Counted from the stretch's first letter, positions 46,337 through 56,233 are shown. The stretch: 64,000 nucleotides of DNA from Microbacterium sp. ProA8 (GCF_039905635.1 NZ_CP157000.1:124001-188000), one strand, 5' to 3'. Notes: a model not told the origin generated them from the letters alone. Program-made: numbers and translations.

Positions 46337-47559
46337 GAGGCTCCTGCCGCGAGGGGGATGCCGCAGCCCGACGTCGCGCCGGCGGCAGGGGACTGCGGCG
46401 CAGGGGCCGTGGAGATCGGGGCGCCGGACGCTTCCTCGTCTGAGGGCGACGCGCCGGAGGAGGTCTGGGCGGAGTCCCGTGCGGCGGCAGCGGGTCTGCG
46501 ATGGAGAGGCCCCGAGCGCGCGCTCAGCGGGACGCCGGACCCGCCGTGCCGCGTCGCGACGATCTCGGCGAGCACCGAGATCGCGGTCTCGTCGGGGCTG
46601 GCGCCGCCGAGGTCGAGGCCGAGCGGCGACCGCACCCGCGCGATGTCGGCCGCCGTGACACCGGCGTCGCGCAGCTGCGCCGTGCGGTGGGTCACGGTGC
46701 CGCGGGCGCCCATGGCGCCGACGAACCCGACCGGAAGCGCCAGCGCCGCGGCCAGCGCCGGAACGTCGAGCCGCTCGTCATGGCTCAGGACGCAGACGGC
46801 CGTGCGGGAGTCCACGACGGAGGCATCGAGCTCGGCGAGGTACTCGTGCGGGAGTCCGACGATCAGCTCGACGGCCGCGGGGAAGCGCTCGCACGTCACG
46901 AGCGTCTCCCACACGTCGCACACGGTCACCGCGAAGCCCGCGGCCGCCGCCACGCGGCAGAGGGCCGCGGCGTGCTCGCCGGCGCCGACGACGATGAGAC
47001 GGGGTGCCGGGGCGTGCGACAGCACGAGGACATCGTGACCGTCGAGCGCACCGGGGAGCACGACGGTCGTGCGGTGGCGGAAGGCGTCGTCGAGCGCCTC
47101 GTCGGCCGCTTCTGGACGCCCCGCGAGCGCCGCACGGAGTGCGGCCTCGTTCAGCATCGTGCCCGCGGCCGGCCCACCGAGCACGAGGCCCACCGTCGCA
47201 CCACGGCCCGAGGCCGCCGCCTCGAGCGCATCGATGACCGCCGGTTCGGCGCGCACCGCGTACGCCGCGACATCCACGCTTCCGCCGCAGGCGAGCCCTG
47301 CGGCATGGGCGGCGTCGTCCGAGAATCCGAGGCGTGCGGTGCGGGGCGCTCCGTCGACACGGGCGCCGTGCGCGAGCAGGATCGCGTCGCCCTCGACGCA
47401 GCCGCCCGAGATCGATCCGATCACGCGCCCATCCGCCGTCACCGCCATCGTCGCGCCGGCGCCGCGGGGCGCGCTCCGGTCCACCCGGGTCACCGTCACC
47501 GCCGCGACCACGCCGCCGGTCCGCAACAGCGGCAGCAGTTCACGGGCGCGTTCGAGCAT
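46333..47559 (-). CDS. xdhC: XdhC-family molybdenum cofactor maturation protein
   Basis: 408 residues from ATG 47559 (GTG 47565 also possible). The N-terminal XdhC/CoxI domain shows 'TVTRVDRSAPRGAGATMAV' and 'SISGGCVEGDAIL'. The C-terminal Rossmann domain shows 'RLIVVGAGEHAAALCRVAAA', 'PVGFVGAMGARGTVTHRTAQ' and 'SPLGLDLGGASPDETAISVL'. XdhC inserts sulfurated Mo cofactor into xanthine dehydrogenase. The last 60 residues are low-complexity and lack family similarity. It is coupled to the 8-oxoguanine deaminase gene and divergent from the MocA-like gene. Confidence 0.9.
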   Translation of the reverse strand: MLERARELLPLLRTGGVVAAVTVTRVDRSAPRGAGATMAVTADGRVIGSISGGCVEGDAILLAHGARVDGAPRTARLGFSDDAAHAAGLACGGSVDVAAYAVRAEPAVIDALEAAASGRGATVGLVLGGPAAGTMLNEAALRAALAGRPEAADEALDDAFRHRTTVVLPGALDGHDVLVLSHAPAPRLIVVGAGEHAAALCRVAAAAGFAVTVCDVWETLVTCERFPAAVELIVGLPHEYLAELDASVVDSRTAVCVLSHDERLDVPALAAALALPVGFVGAMGARGTVTHRTAQLRDAGVTAADIARVRSPLGLDLGGASPDETAISVLAEIVATRHGGSGVPLSARSGPLHRRPAAAARDSAQTSSGASPSDEEASGAPISTAPAPQSPAAGATSGCGIPLAAGAS

Positions 47560-47581
47560 GCCCACACGCTAGGCCCGCCGT

Positions 47582-47608
47582 GTTTCGTTCGCACTACGCT
47601 CAGGAAAC
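47582..47608. promoter_or_regulatory. inverted GAAAC elements in the xdhC/mocA-like divergent promoter
   Basis: The minus strand has GTAGT-n6-GAAAC (47597-47582), a partial GlnR half site. The plus strand has GAAAC at 47604-47608. The pair faces both divergent genes. Confidence 0.35.
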
Positions 47609-47652
47609 GCCGCCGGCACCGCCGCGGCATCCCATTCCGAGGAGGCCGGTTC

Positions 47653-48273
47653 GTGCGCATCTGCGGCATCGTGCTCGCGGCCGGCGCGGGCGCCCGATAC
47701 GGGTCGCCGAAGGGTCTCGCGCACACCCCGGACGGCGAGCCCTGGGTCGCTCGGGCCGTCCGCACGCTGCGGGAGGGCGGCTGCGACGAGGTGCTGGTCG
47801 TCGTCGGCGCGCGCGCGGACGAGGTCGCAGCACTCGTGCCGGACGACGCCGGGCTGGTCGAGGCCGCAGACTGGGCCGCCGGACTCTCAGCGTCGCTGCG
47901 GGCGGGACTGCGCGCGGCGCAGGGCGCGCGGCACGGCCCGGAGGACGGCGCGGAGGACGCGGCATCCGCTGATCCGGGGTCCACGGCTGCTGCGGCGTTC
48001 GACGCCGTCGTCGTCATGCCCGTCGACACCCCCGATGCGCCGGCATCCGTCGTTCGTCGAGTGATCGCGACGCTTCGTCGGGGAGCCCCCCTCGTTCAGG
48101 CCGTCTACGGCGGTGTGCCGGGGCATCCCGCGGCGATCGCCCACTCGCACTTCGCCGCGCTGGCGGCCGCGCTGGACGGAGACCGCGGTGCACGACCGTA
48201 TCTCGTCACCCACGGCGTGTTCGAGGTCGAGTGCGGCGATGTCTGGTCGGGAGCCGACATCGACCACCGGTGA
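47653..48273 (+). CDS. MobA/MocA-like nucleotidyltransferase
   Basis: 206 residues from GTG 47653 with aggagg upstream. The NTP-binding opening is 'ICGIVLAAGAGARYGSPKGL', with later 'VVMPVDTPDAPASVVRRVI' and 'GGVPGHPAAIAHSHF', as in molybdenum-cofactor cytidylyltransferases. It probably makes the cytosine-dinucleotide form of the cofactor. Divergent from xdhC and near xanthine dehydrogenase, it fits cofactor supply. A 25-residue acidic/alanine-rich stretch about residues 95-120 looks like an insert. Confidence 0.87.
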   Translation: MRICGIVLAAGAGARYGSPKGLAHTPDGEPWVARAVRTLREGGCDEVLVVVGARADEVAALVPDDAGLVEAADWAAGLSASLRAGLRAAQGARHGPEDGAEDAASADPGSTAAAAFDAVVVMPVDTPDAPASVVRRVIATLRRGAPLVQAVYGGVPGHPAAIAHSHFAALAAALDGDRGARPYLVTHGVFEVECGDVWSGADIDHR

Positions 48274-48315
48274 CCCCGCGCCGGACGCTGAGCGAGGCCA
48301 GGGCACAGCTGCCAC

Positions 48316-48549
48316 CGGTCGTTGAGCGAGGGAGCGCCAGCGACCGAGACGAAGCGTCTCGAGCCGACGTTCAGCGCCGGGTGCGGGCGTTTCGTCTCGC
48401 TCGTTCCTCGCTCGCTCAACGACCGGTACCTCGACCTCCGGTCGTTGAGCGAGGGAGCGCCAGCGACCGAGACGAAACGCCTTGAGCCGACGCCCTGCGC
48501 CGGGTGCGAGCGTTTCGTCTCGCTCGTTCCTCGCTCGCTCAACGACCGG
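48316..48549. repeat. tandem duplication of a 111-bp family A inverted-repeat element
   Basis: The 48274-48574 gap holds two copies, 48316-48426 and 48439-48549, each 111 bases with a few mismatches and offset by 123. Each copy is a forward unit (cggtcgttgagcgagggagc ... gagacgaa), a spacer, and an inverted unit (cgtttcgtctcgctcgttcc ... caacgaccgg). The block is in the junction between two convergent genes. No gene is present. Confidence 0.9.
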
Positions 48550-48574
48550 GCGCCTCGCCCGCGTCGTCGGTGCG

Positions 48575-49507
48575 TCAGTCGCCCAGGACGACGTTGAGCG
48601 GCGGCTCGCCGGCGACGAGGCGCTCGATCTGGGTGCGCACGAGCTTCGCCACGCGCGGGCGCATCGCGCTCGAGGCTCCGCCGACGTGCGGGGTGATGAG
48701 GACCCCGGGAAGGCTCCACAGCGCGTGCCCTTCGGGCAGCGGTTCGGGATCGGTGACATCGAGCGCCGCGCGGATGCGGCCGCGGCCGACGTGATCGACC
48801 AGCGCCTCGGTGTCGATCAGCGACCCGCGTCCGACGTTGACGACCAGCGCGCCGTCGGGCAGCGCCGACAGGAACGCATCGTCGACCAGGTTCTTCGTCG
48901 CGTCGCCGCCGGGAAGCGTCAGCACGACGATCTCGGCGCGGGGGAGCAGGGCGGGCAGCTCGTCGATGCCGTGGACGGCCACGCCGTCCTCGTCGCGTGC
49001 CCGCGAGGCGACCGGAATCAGCTCCACCTCGAAGGGTGCGAGCCGTGCGGCGACCGCCTTGCCGACGCCCCCGTAGCCGAGCAGCAGCACTCGGCGGTCG
49101 GCGAGGCTCTGTGCGAAGACCGGCGCCCACCGGCCGCCGGCGGTGTCGACGGCGAACGCGTCGATGTGCCGCTGCGCCGCGATCGCGAGGCCTACCGCCA
49201 GCTCGGCGGTCGAGGTCTCGTGCACCGAGGCGGCGTTGGCGAAGGGGAGGCCCTCCGGCAGGATGTCGGCGACGCCGTCGTAGCCGATGGACTGGCCCTG
49301 GACGAGCCCGACCTCGACGTCCTCGAGGCGCTCGAGCACCCGCGCCATCGACATGTACGGCGGCACCACCATGTCGAACCGCGGGCGGGGGGCCGCGGCA
49401 TCCATCGGCCACACCACCAATTCGACGCCCGCGGGGAGCTCCCCGAGATCGGCGGCGAGTTCTTCGGTGGGGACGCTGACGACAAGATTCCGGATGCCAC
49501 TGCTCAC
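48575..49507 (-). CDS. D-2-hydroxyacid dehydrogenase
   Basis: 310 residues from GTG 49507 (another GTG nine bases upstream is possible). NAD-binding Rossmann motif LLLGYGGVGKAVAARL, 'VVNVGRGSLIDTEALVDHV' with the substrate arginine, and the catalytic histidine in LITPHVGG define the family. The substrate (glycerate, glyoxylate or another 2-oxoacid) is not readable. Glyoxylate is consumed in the neighbouring purine pathway, but the gene converges with that block and no functional link is shown. Confidence 0.88.
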   Translation of the reverse strand: MSSGIRNLVVSVPTEELAADLGELPAGVELVVWPMDAAAPRPRFDMVVPPYMSMARVLERLEDVEVGLVQGQSIGYDGVADILPEGLPFANAASVHETSTAELAVGLAIAAQRHIDAFAVDTAGGRWAPVFAQSLADRRVLLLGYGGVGKAVAARLAPFEVELIPVASRARDEDGVAVHGIDELPALLPRAEIVVLTLPGGDATKNLVDDAFLSALPDGALVVNVGRGSLIDTEALVDHVGRGRIRAALDVTDPEPLPEGHALWSLPGVLITPHVGGASSAMRPRVAKLVRTQIERLVAGEPPLNVVLGD

Positions 49508-49612
49508 GCCGTCCACGCTACCGGCGCGGTGCGGTGCGGGCGTCGCCGGGCGGCGCTACGCTCTCGGCCAGCGGACACCGTCGCCCGAGCGGCGCCGCAC
49601 GAGGAGGCGGAC

Positions 49613-50044
49613 GTGGTTCCCGAGATCAACTACTGGGCGGTGCTGATCGCGACGGCGTCGAGCATGGTCGTCGGCTCGATCTGGTACACGCCGAAGGTGT
49701 TCGGCACGCGATGGGCGAAACTCGCGAACGTCGACATGGACCGGCCGGGCGCCAGCGCCGTGGTGCCGATCGTCGTCACCCTGATCGTGAGCTTCATCAC
49801 GGCGTGGGTGCTCGCCGGCGCGACGTCGATCGCCTGGCATTTCTACGGTGGCGGGTATCTGCTCGCTGCGGTGGGCACGGGTGTCATCCTGTGGGCGGGC
49901 TTCACGGCCGCGCGGTTCATCACCCACGATGCGTTCGAGGGCCGGCCGTCGTCGCTGACGGTGCTGAACATCGCCCACGAGCTGGTGACGATCGTCATCA
50001 TGGCTCTCATCATCGGCGTGTGGCCGCCCGCCGGCACCGTGTGA
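49613..50044 (+). CDS. DUF1761-family membrane protein
   Basis: 143 residues from GTG 49613 behind gaggagg. Four helices are visible: 'INYWAVLIATASSMVVGSIW', 'VVPIVVTLIVSFITAWVLAG', 'GYLLAAVGTGVILWAGFTAA' and 'ELVTIVIMALIIGVW'. The 'SIWYTPKVFGTRWAKL' segment after helix one is the DUF1761 hallmark. Function is unknown. Confidence 0.87.
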   Translation: MVPEINYWAVLIATASSMVVGSIWYTPKVFGTRWAKLANVDMDRPGASAVVPIVVTLIVSFITAWVLAGATSIAWHFYGGGYLLAAVGTGVILWAGFTAARFITHDAFEGRPSSLTVLNIAHELVTIVIMALIIGVWPPAGTV

Positions 50045-50062
50045 GCAGGTCGCCGCTGGGGC

Positions 50063-50766
<704 letters not shown>

Positions 50767-50770
<4 letters not shown>

Positions 50771-51015
50771 TCGACGACCTCGATGCCGACGACGTCCTCG
50801 ATCACCGCGTTCGACAGGATCTCGTCAGCAATGCGCTGGGCCTCGGCGAGGACCTCTTCGGTGACCTCGCCGTCGACGGTGAGCTCGAACCGCTTGCCGA
50901 TGCGCACCGCGGTGAAGTCCGAGACGCCGAGCCGGGCGAATGCGCCCGAGACGGCCTTCCCCTGCGGGTCCAGGAGCTCGGCCTTGGGCATGACGTCGAC
51001 GACGATGGTGGGCAT
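50767..51015 (-). CDS. purS: PurS, FGAM synthase small subunit
   Basis: 82 residues; '[20 protein letters not shown]', '[19 protein letters not shown]' and the C-terminal '[12 protein letters not shown]' match PurS, which bridges PurQ and PurL. It precedes purQ with an ATGA overlap. The purine-synthesis gene purC is about 13 kb away at the right end of the window, also on the minus strand. Confidence 0.96.
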
Positions 51016-51049
51016 GTCGATCCTCCTGGCGGCCGGAGGCCGCAGCTAT

Positions 51050-51087
51050 CGGTCGTTGAGCGACGAGCGCAGCGAGGAGTCGAAACG
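51050..51087. repeat. family A repeat unit between purS and the ceb operon
   Basis: A unit beginning cggtcgttgagcgacgagcg and ending gtcgaaacg. It lies 34 bases upstream of the purS start. The whole gap 51016-51335 contains this unit and, after 51189, the ceb promoter and operators; nothing else is seen. Confidence 0.8.
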
Positions 51088-51188
51088 CCGGATGTCGCGG
51101 GCAGGGGTCTCGTCCAGTCTACGGGCCCCGGCATCCGTCGTTCTCTCGCCCACGTGAGCGGTCCGTGACGCAACCGTGATCAAACCGT

Positions 51189-51256
51189 GGGAGCGCTCCC
51201 TTGACTTCATGGGAGCGCTCCCGTAGCGTGACGTCTCGACTGTTGGGAACGCTCCC
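51189..51256 (+). promoter_or_regulatory. ceb promoter with three CebR-type operators
   Basis: Palindromes gggagcgctccc (51189-51200), gggagcgctccc (51211-51222) and gggaacgctccc (51245-51256) match the CebR operator known from Streptomyces (TGGGAGCGCTCCCA). A promoter overlaps them: -35 TTGACT (51201-51206), a 17-base spacer containing the second operator, and -10 TAGCGT (51224-51229). Repressor on site two would block RNA polymerase directly. Cellobiose or another beta-glucoside should relieve it. Confidence 0.9.
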
Positions 51257-51335
51257 ACGGTCGCACCACACGGCACGGATCCGATCCGCGCCGATCCTGC
51301 AACACACACGACCCTGACAACACAAAGGAGTGACA

Positions 51336-52610
51336 GTGAACGCACGCGCCTTCCGCAGAAGCGCTGTGGCAATCGCCGCATTCTCGGCTTCCGCCATCGT
51401 CCTCGCCGGCTGCGCCGGCGGCACCGGCAACGAAGATGCCGGCGGCGAAGACGGCGAGATCACGCTGACCGTGGCCACCTTCAACGACTTCGGGTACACC
51501 GATGAACTCCTCCAGGAGTACATGGACGAGAACCCGAACGTCACCGTCGAGCACACCCGTGCCGCCGAGTCGGGCGACGCCCGCTCGAACTACTTCGCGA
51601 AGCTCGGCAAGGGCGGCCTCGCCGACATCGAGGCCGTCGAGATCGACTGGTTCGCCGAGGCCATGCAGTACTCCGACCTGCTCGCCGAGGCGCCGGACGA
51701 CGTCAAGGGCCGCTGGCTGGACTGGAAGGAAGCCGCCGCGACGGACGCGGACGGCCGTCTGGTCGGCTTCGGCACCGACATCGGCCCCCAGGGCATCTGC
51801 TACCGCGCCGACCTCTTCGCCGAGGCCGGTCTCGCGAGCGACCCCGCGGGCGTCGCGGACCTGTTCAACGGTGACTGGGAGAACTTCCTCGACGTCGCCG
51901 ACCAGTACAAGACCGCCACCGGCAAGCCGATGATCGACTCGGCGAACTCGGTGCTCCAGGGCATCGTCAACCAGATCGAGTACACCTACACCGAAGAGGA
52001 CGGCACGGTCATCGCGACCGAGAACCCCGAGGTGCAGGACGCGTACAACCTGGTGGCTGAGCGCGCCGTCCCCAACTCGGCATACTCCGGCCAGTGGTCG
52101 GACGACTGGTTCGCGTCGATGGCCAACGGCGAGTTCGCCGCGATGCTGTGCCCGGGCTGGATGCTGGGCATCATCGAGGGCAACGCGCCCGACACCGCTG
52201 ACTGGAACATCGCCGACGTGTTCCCGAACGGCGGCGGCAACTGGGGCGGGTCGTACCTGACCGTCCCGGCCGACGGCGAGAACGTCGAAGCCGCCCTCGA
52301 GCTCGCGGACTGGCTGACCGCTCCCGAGCAGCAGATGAAGGCGTTCGCCAACGCGGGCACCTTCCCGAGCCAGACCGAGGCTCTCGAGAGCCAGGAGCTC
52401 GCGGATGCCACCAACGCGTACTTCCAGGACGCGCCGGTGGGTGAGATCCTGACCACCCGTGCCGAGGCTGTGACGGTCGCGCCGTACAAGGACGCGAACT
52501 ACTTCAAGTACCACGACGCGCTCCAGAACGCGGTCATCCGTGTCTTCGACGGTGTCGAGGACCAGGAGACCTCGTGGAACACGTGGGTCGCCGAGGTCGG
52601 GGCCTTCTAA
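51336..52610 (+). CDS. cebE: CebE-like cellobiose/beta-glucoside-binding lipoprotein
   Basis: 424 residues from GTG 51336, five bases after aaaggag. Signal peptide with lipobox IVLAGC. The mature protein is a family 1 sugar-binding fold (ITLTVATFNDFGYTDELLQE, 'VEIDWFAEAMQYSDLL', 'GICYRADLFAEAGLASDP', 'AMLCPGWMLGIIEG'). The aromatic-rich segments fit sugar stacking. It captures cello-oligosaccharides outside the cell. It is the first gene of cebEFG-bglC-cebR. Substrate is inferred from the operators and the beta-glucosidase. Confidence 0.92.
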   Translation: MNARAFRRSAVAIAAFSASAIVLAGCAGGTGNEDAGGEDGEITLTVATFNDFGYTDELLQEYMDENPNVTVEHTRAAESGDARSNYFAKLGKGGLADIEAVEIDWFAEAMQYSDLLAEAPDDVKGRWLDWKEAAATDADGRLVGFGTDIGPQGICYRADLFAEAGLASDPAGVADLFNGDWENFLDVADQYKTATGKPMIDSANSVLQGIVNQIEYTYTEEDGTVIATENPEVQDAYNLVAERAVPNSAYSGQWSDDWFASMANGEFAAMLCPGWMLGIIEGNAPDTADWNIADVFPNGGGNWGGSYLTVPADGENVEAALELADWLTAPEQQMKAFANAGTFPSQTEALESQELADATNAYFQDAPVGEILTTRAEAVTVAPYKDANYFKYHDALQNAVIRVFDGVEDQETSWNTWVAEVGAF

Positions 52611-52629
52611 GACCTCACCTCAACACCCT

Positions 52630-52671
52630 GACCGGGTGCGTGCGGACGAAACCGCCCGCACGCACCCGGTC
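52630..52671 (+). terminator. stem-loop between cebE and cebF
   Basis: Arms 52630-52644 (gaccgggtgcgtgcg) and 52657-52671 are perfect 15-bp complements with a 12-base loop. It lies between the binding-protein stop and the permease GTG. As in other ABC operons, it probably raises cebE mRNA over the permease part. Confidence 0.65.
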
Positions 52672-52700
52672 GAACCGACCAGACCCCTACTGGAGCCATC

Positions 52701-53735
52701 GTGACTGCCACCGACGTGCGGCCCGACGCGCCTGAGGCGCCGCCGCAGCGGAAGGAGAAGCCCGTCCGGGTGCTCTCCTTCAGCCAGAACCTCAGCCGCT
52801 GGGACCTCAAGTTCTCGCCCTACCTGTACATCTCGCCGTTCTTCATCCTGTTCGCGATCGTCGGCCTCTTCCCGATCGCCTACACCGCCGTCATCTCGTT
52901 CATGGAGTGGGACCTCGTCCGCAACTCCGGCGAGTTCATCGGGTTCGGCCAGTACGTCTGGATCCTGGAGAACCCGCACTTCTGGACGGCGCTGCGCAAC
53001 ACGTTCAGCATCTTCCTGCTCTCGAGCGTGCCGCAGCTGCTGCTGGCGGTGTTCATCGCCGCCATGCTCGACAAGAACATCCGCGCCAAGACCTTCTGGC
53101 GCACCAGCGTGCTTCTGCCCTACGTGATGGCACCCGTCGCCGTCGCCCTGATCTTCAGCAACATGTTCGGCGACAACCACGGTCTGGTGAACAACATCCT
53201 CACCGACCTGGGGCTGCCGGCGGTGCCTTGGCACAAGGATCCCTTCTGGAGCCATGTCGCCATCGCCACCATGGTGAACTTCCGCTGGACCGGCTACAAC
53301 GCGCTCATCCTCCTCGCGGCGATGCAGGCCGTTCCCCGTGAGTACTACGAGGCGGCCACCGTCGACGGTGCCGGCGCCTTCCGGCAGTTCTGGAGCATCA
53401 CGCTGCCGTCGCTGCGTCCCACGCTCATCTTCGTCATCATCACGTCGACCATCGGCGGACTGCAGATCTTCGACGAGCCGAGCCAATTCGACAACACCGG
53501 CGAGGGCGGAGCCGCGCAGCAGTGGCTCACCATCTCGCTCTTCCTGTACAACATCGGCTGGCGGGACTGGAACTTCGGTCGGGCCGCGGCATTGGCCTGG
53601 ATCCTGTTCCTCATCATCCTCGTGATCGGCCTCATCAATCTCTTGGTCACCCGCCGACTCGTCCGCGACGAGGGCGGCCGTGGCGTCACCATTCCCCGCA
53701 AGCGGGGCCTGAGCAGGAAGGGACAGGGCCGATGA
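52701..53735 (+). CDS. cebF: CebF-like sugar ABC permease
   Basis: 344 residues, GTG 52701 behind tggagc. After a polar N-terminus of about 40 residues there are six helices, with the coupling (EAA) loop 'YYEAATVDGAGAFRQFWSIT'. It belongs to the MalF-like class. It pairs with cebG, which overlaps its stop by ATGA. No ATPase gene is present; in Streptomyces the shared MsiK ATPase serves CebEFG, and a similar shared ATPase is expected here. Confidence 0.93.
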   Translation: MTATDVRPDAPEAPPQRKEKPVRVLSFSQNLSRWDLKFSPYLYISPFFILFAIVGLFPIAYTAVISFMEWDLVRNSGEFIGFGQYVWILENPHFWTALRNTFSIFLLSSVPQLLLAVFIAAMLDKNIRAKTFWRTSVLLPYVMAPVAVALIFSNMFGDNHGLVNNILTDLGLPAVPWHKDPFWSHVAIATMVNFRWTGYNALILLAAMQAVPREYYEAATVDGAGAFRQFWSITLPSLRPTLIFVIITSTIGGLQIFDEPSQFDNTGEGGAAQQWLTISLFLYNIGWRDWNFGRAAALAWILFLIILVIGLINLLVTRRLVRDEGGRGVTIPRKRGLSRKGQGR

Positions 53736-54646
53736 GCACCACTCCTCCCCTCGCGATGGTCGAACAGCCGATCGCCACGGCCGGCCTGCGCCGCGGACGC
53801 GGTGATCGCAGCGTGAAGATCCGCGGGTATCGCGCCGGATTCTGGGTGTACGCGGGTCTGGCCCTCGTCCTCGTCTCGGCCGTGTTCCCGTACTACTGGT
53901 CGTTCCTGATCGGTTCGGGGGATGCCTCGACCATCAACGATCCGAACATGTCGTGGATCCCGGGCGGCAACTTCTTCGCCAACGCCGCTTCGGTGCTGAA
54001 CGACCCCGCGGTGAACTTCTGGCCGGCCCTGTGGAACTCGATCTACAGCTCGACGCTGATCGCGATCTCCGTCGTCGTCACCTCGACGCTCGCCGGCTGG
54101 GCGTTCGCCAAGCTGCGCTTCCCCGGCAGCAAGGGGCTGCTCGTCTTCGTCGTGGCGACGATGGCGGTGCCGATGCAGCTGGGTGTCGTACCGCTCTACA
54201 TCCTGTTCTCCGACCTCGGCTGGACCGGAAACGTGGGCGCGATCATCATCCCCTCGCTCACGAGCGCGTTCGGGGTGTTCTGGATGACGCAGTACCTCCA
54301 GCAGACGGTTCCCGATGAGCTCATCGAGGCCGCGCGCGTCGACGGGGCGACCATGTTCCGCACGTTCTGGACGGTGGCGGTCCCCGCGGCCCGACCCGCG
54401 GCGGCGATGCTGTTCCTGTTCACCTTCGTCACCGCCTGGAACAACTTCTTCTGGCCGTTCATCGTGCTCGACCGCCGTGACCCGACACTGCCCGTCGCCT
54501 TGTCGCTGCTGCAGTCCAACTACTTCGTGGACTACTCGGTGGTGCTCGCGGGCGTGCTGCTGGCGACGATTCCGCTTCTGCTGCTCTTCGCCGTCGCCGG
54601 CAAGCAGCTGGTCAGCGGCATCATGGCCGGCGCGGTCAAGGGCTAG
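53732..54646 (+). CDS. cebG: CebG-like sugar ABC permease
   Basis: 304 residues from ATG 53732. Six helices; the coupling loop is 'LIEAARVDGATMFRTFWTVA', with 'TAWNNFFWPFIVL' near the end, as in MalG-type permeases. It completes the transporter with cebE and cebF. The 63-base gap to bglC has no hairpin as strong as the one after cebE. Confidence 0.93.
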   Translation: MSTTPPLAMVEQPIATAGLRRGRGDRSVKIRGYRAGFWVYAGLALVLVSAVFPYYWSFLIGSGDASTINDPNMSWIPGGNFFANAASVLNDPAVNFWPALWNSIYSSTLIAISVVVTSTLAGWAFAKLRFPGSKGLLVFVVATMAVPMQLGVVPLYILFSDLGWTGNVGAIIIPSLTSAFGVFWMTQYLQQTVPDELIEAARVDGATMFRTFWTVAVPAARPAAAMLFLFTFVTAWNNFFWPFIVLDRRDPTLPVALSLLQSNYFVDYSVVLAGVLLATIPLLLLFAVAGKQLVSGIMAGAVKG

Positions 54647-54709
54647 CGTTCTGCCGTCGCCCACCTCCGACATCCTGAATCCACCGCATCCAGAGAGGAT
54701 CTTCCCCTC

Positions 54710-56188
54710 ATGACGACCGCGATCCCGCGCGCCTTCCCCCAGGACTTCCTGTTCGGGGCGGCGACCGCCGCCTACCAGATCGAGGGCGCGGCCCACGAGG
54801 ACGGCCGCCGCGACTCCATCTGGGACGCCTTCGCCCGCGTTCCCGGCGCCGTCATCAACGCCGACAACGGCGATGTGGCGTGCGACCACTATCACCGCTA
54901 CGGCGATGACGTGGCGCTGATGAAGGACCTCGGTCTGCAGACGTACCGCTTCTCCACGTCGTGGTCGCGCGTGCGGCCCGACGGCGGTGCGGTCAATCTC
55001 CAGGGTGTCGACTTCTACAAGCGGCTGACCGACGAGCTGCTGGATGCCGGCATCCTGCCGTGGCTGACGCTGTACCACTGGGATCTGCCGCAGGCGCTGC
55101 AGGAGAAGGGCGGCTGGGCCAACCGCGACACGGCCGACCTCTTCACCGAGTACGCCCTGACGATGCACGACGCGCTGGGCGACCGCGTGAACGTGTGGAC
55201 GACGCTCAACGAGCCGTGGTGCTCGTCGTTCCTGAGCTACACCGCAGGCATGCACGCGCCCGGTCACTACAGCGTCGAAGAGGGTGTGCTCGCCGCTCAC
55301 CACCTGCTGCTCGGCCACGGGCAGGCCGTGCGCGAGCTGCGGGCGCGCGACGCGTCGCTGAAGCTCGGCATCACGCTGAACCTCACCGTCGCCGATCCGG
55401 TCGACGAGAGCGACCCGGCCGACGTGGACGCCGCACGGCGCATCGACGGCCAGTTCAACCGGTGGTTCCTCGACCCGATCTTCCGCGGTCAGTACCCGGC
55501 CGACATCGTCGAGGACATCCGCAAGGTGGATGCCGCAGCCGTGGCCGCCTGGGAGTCCGCGGTGCGCCCGGGCGACCTGGAGGCGATCGCGACCCCCATC
55601 GACACGCTCGGGGTGAACTACTACCACGGCGAGTACGTGGGCGGTCACGAGCCGGTGAATCCGCCGATCGGCGGCGACGCGCCGACCGATCGCCCCGGCC
55701 ACTCGCCGTACCCCTCGCACGAGGGCATCTTCTGGCACGAACGCGGCCTGCCTCGCACGCCGATGCAGTGGGAGGTGCAGCCCGACGGGCTCACCACGCT
55801 GCTGCACCGCGTGTGGGACGAGTACGCGGAGCCGGCCGGCACCGTGCTGTACGTCACCGAGAACGGCGCCGCGTACGACGACGAGCTCGTCGTCGAGGCG
55901 GGCGAGAAGCGCATCCACGATGCTGATCGCGTGGAGTTCCTGCGGGCACACCTCGGCGCGATCCTCGATGCCGCTGACGCCGGCGTCGATGTGCGGGGAT
56001 ACTTCTATTGGTCGCTCCTCGACAACTTCGAGTGGGCGTGGGGGTACGAGAAGCGGTTCGGCATCGTCCGCGTGGACTACGACACGCAGGAGCGGACGCC
56101 CAAGGACAGCGCGCTCGAATACCGCCGCATCATCGGCGCACGGGCCCTCGACCTGGAGTCCGCGCGCGCGGCGGCCACGGCGTCGTAG
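54710..56188 (+). CDS. bglC: GH1 beta-glucosidase
   Basis: 492 residues. N-terminal 'FLFGAATAAYQIEGAAHEDG', acid/base glutamate in TLNEPW, nucleophile glutamate in YVTENGA, and 'GYFYWSLLDNFEWAWGYEKR' are all family 1 signatures. No signal peptide, so it acts on imported cellobiose inside the cell. It lies downstream of cebEFG, the same order as in Streptomyces. Confidence 0.95.
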   Translation: MTTAIPRAFPQDFLFGAATAAYQIEGAAHEDGRRDSIWDAFARVPGAVINADNGDVACDHYHRYGDDVALMKDLGLQTYRFSTSWSRVRPDGGAVNLQGVDFYKRLTDELLDAGILPWLTLYHWDLPQALQEKGGWANRDTADLFTEYALTMHDALGDRVNVWTTLNEPWCSSFLSYTAGMHAPGHYSVEEGVLAAHHLLLGHGQAVRELRARDASLKLGITLNLTVADPVDESDPADVDAARRIDGQFNRWFLDPIFRGQYPADIVEDIRKVDAAAVAAWESAVRPGDLEAIATPIDTLGVNYYHGEYVGGHEPVNPPIGGDAPTDRPGHSPYPSHEGIFWHERGLPRTPMQWEVQPDGLTTLLHRVWDEYAEPAGTVLYVTENGAAYDDELVVEAGEKRIHDADRVEFLRAHLGAILDAADAGVDVRGYFYWSLLDNFEWAWGYEKRFGIVRVDYDTQERTPKDSALEYRRIIGARALDLESARAAATAS

Positions 56189-56233
56189 CGACCTGGCCCC
56201 ACATCGGGGTCGTAGCATGCGGGAGGAGGACAG

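Noticed and set aside
48316..48549. Possible CRISPR array because of repeated blocks
   Set aside because: Only two 111-bp blocks, each an inverted pair of a dispersed repeat, with no unique spacers and no cas genes.
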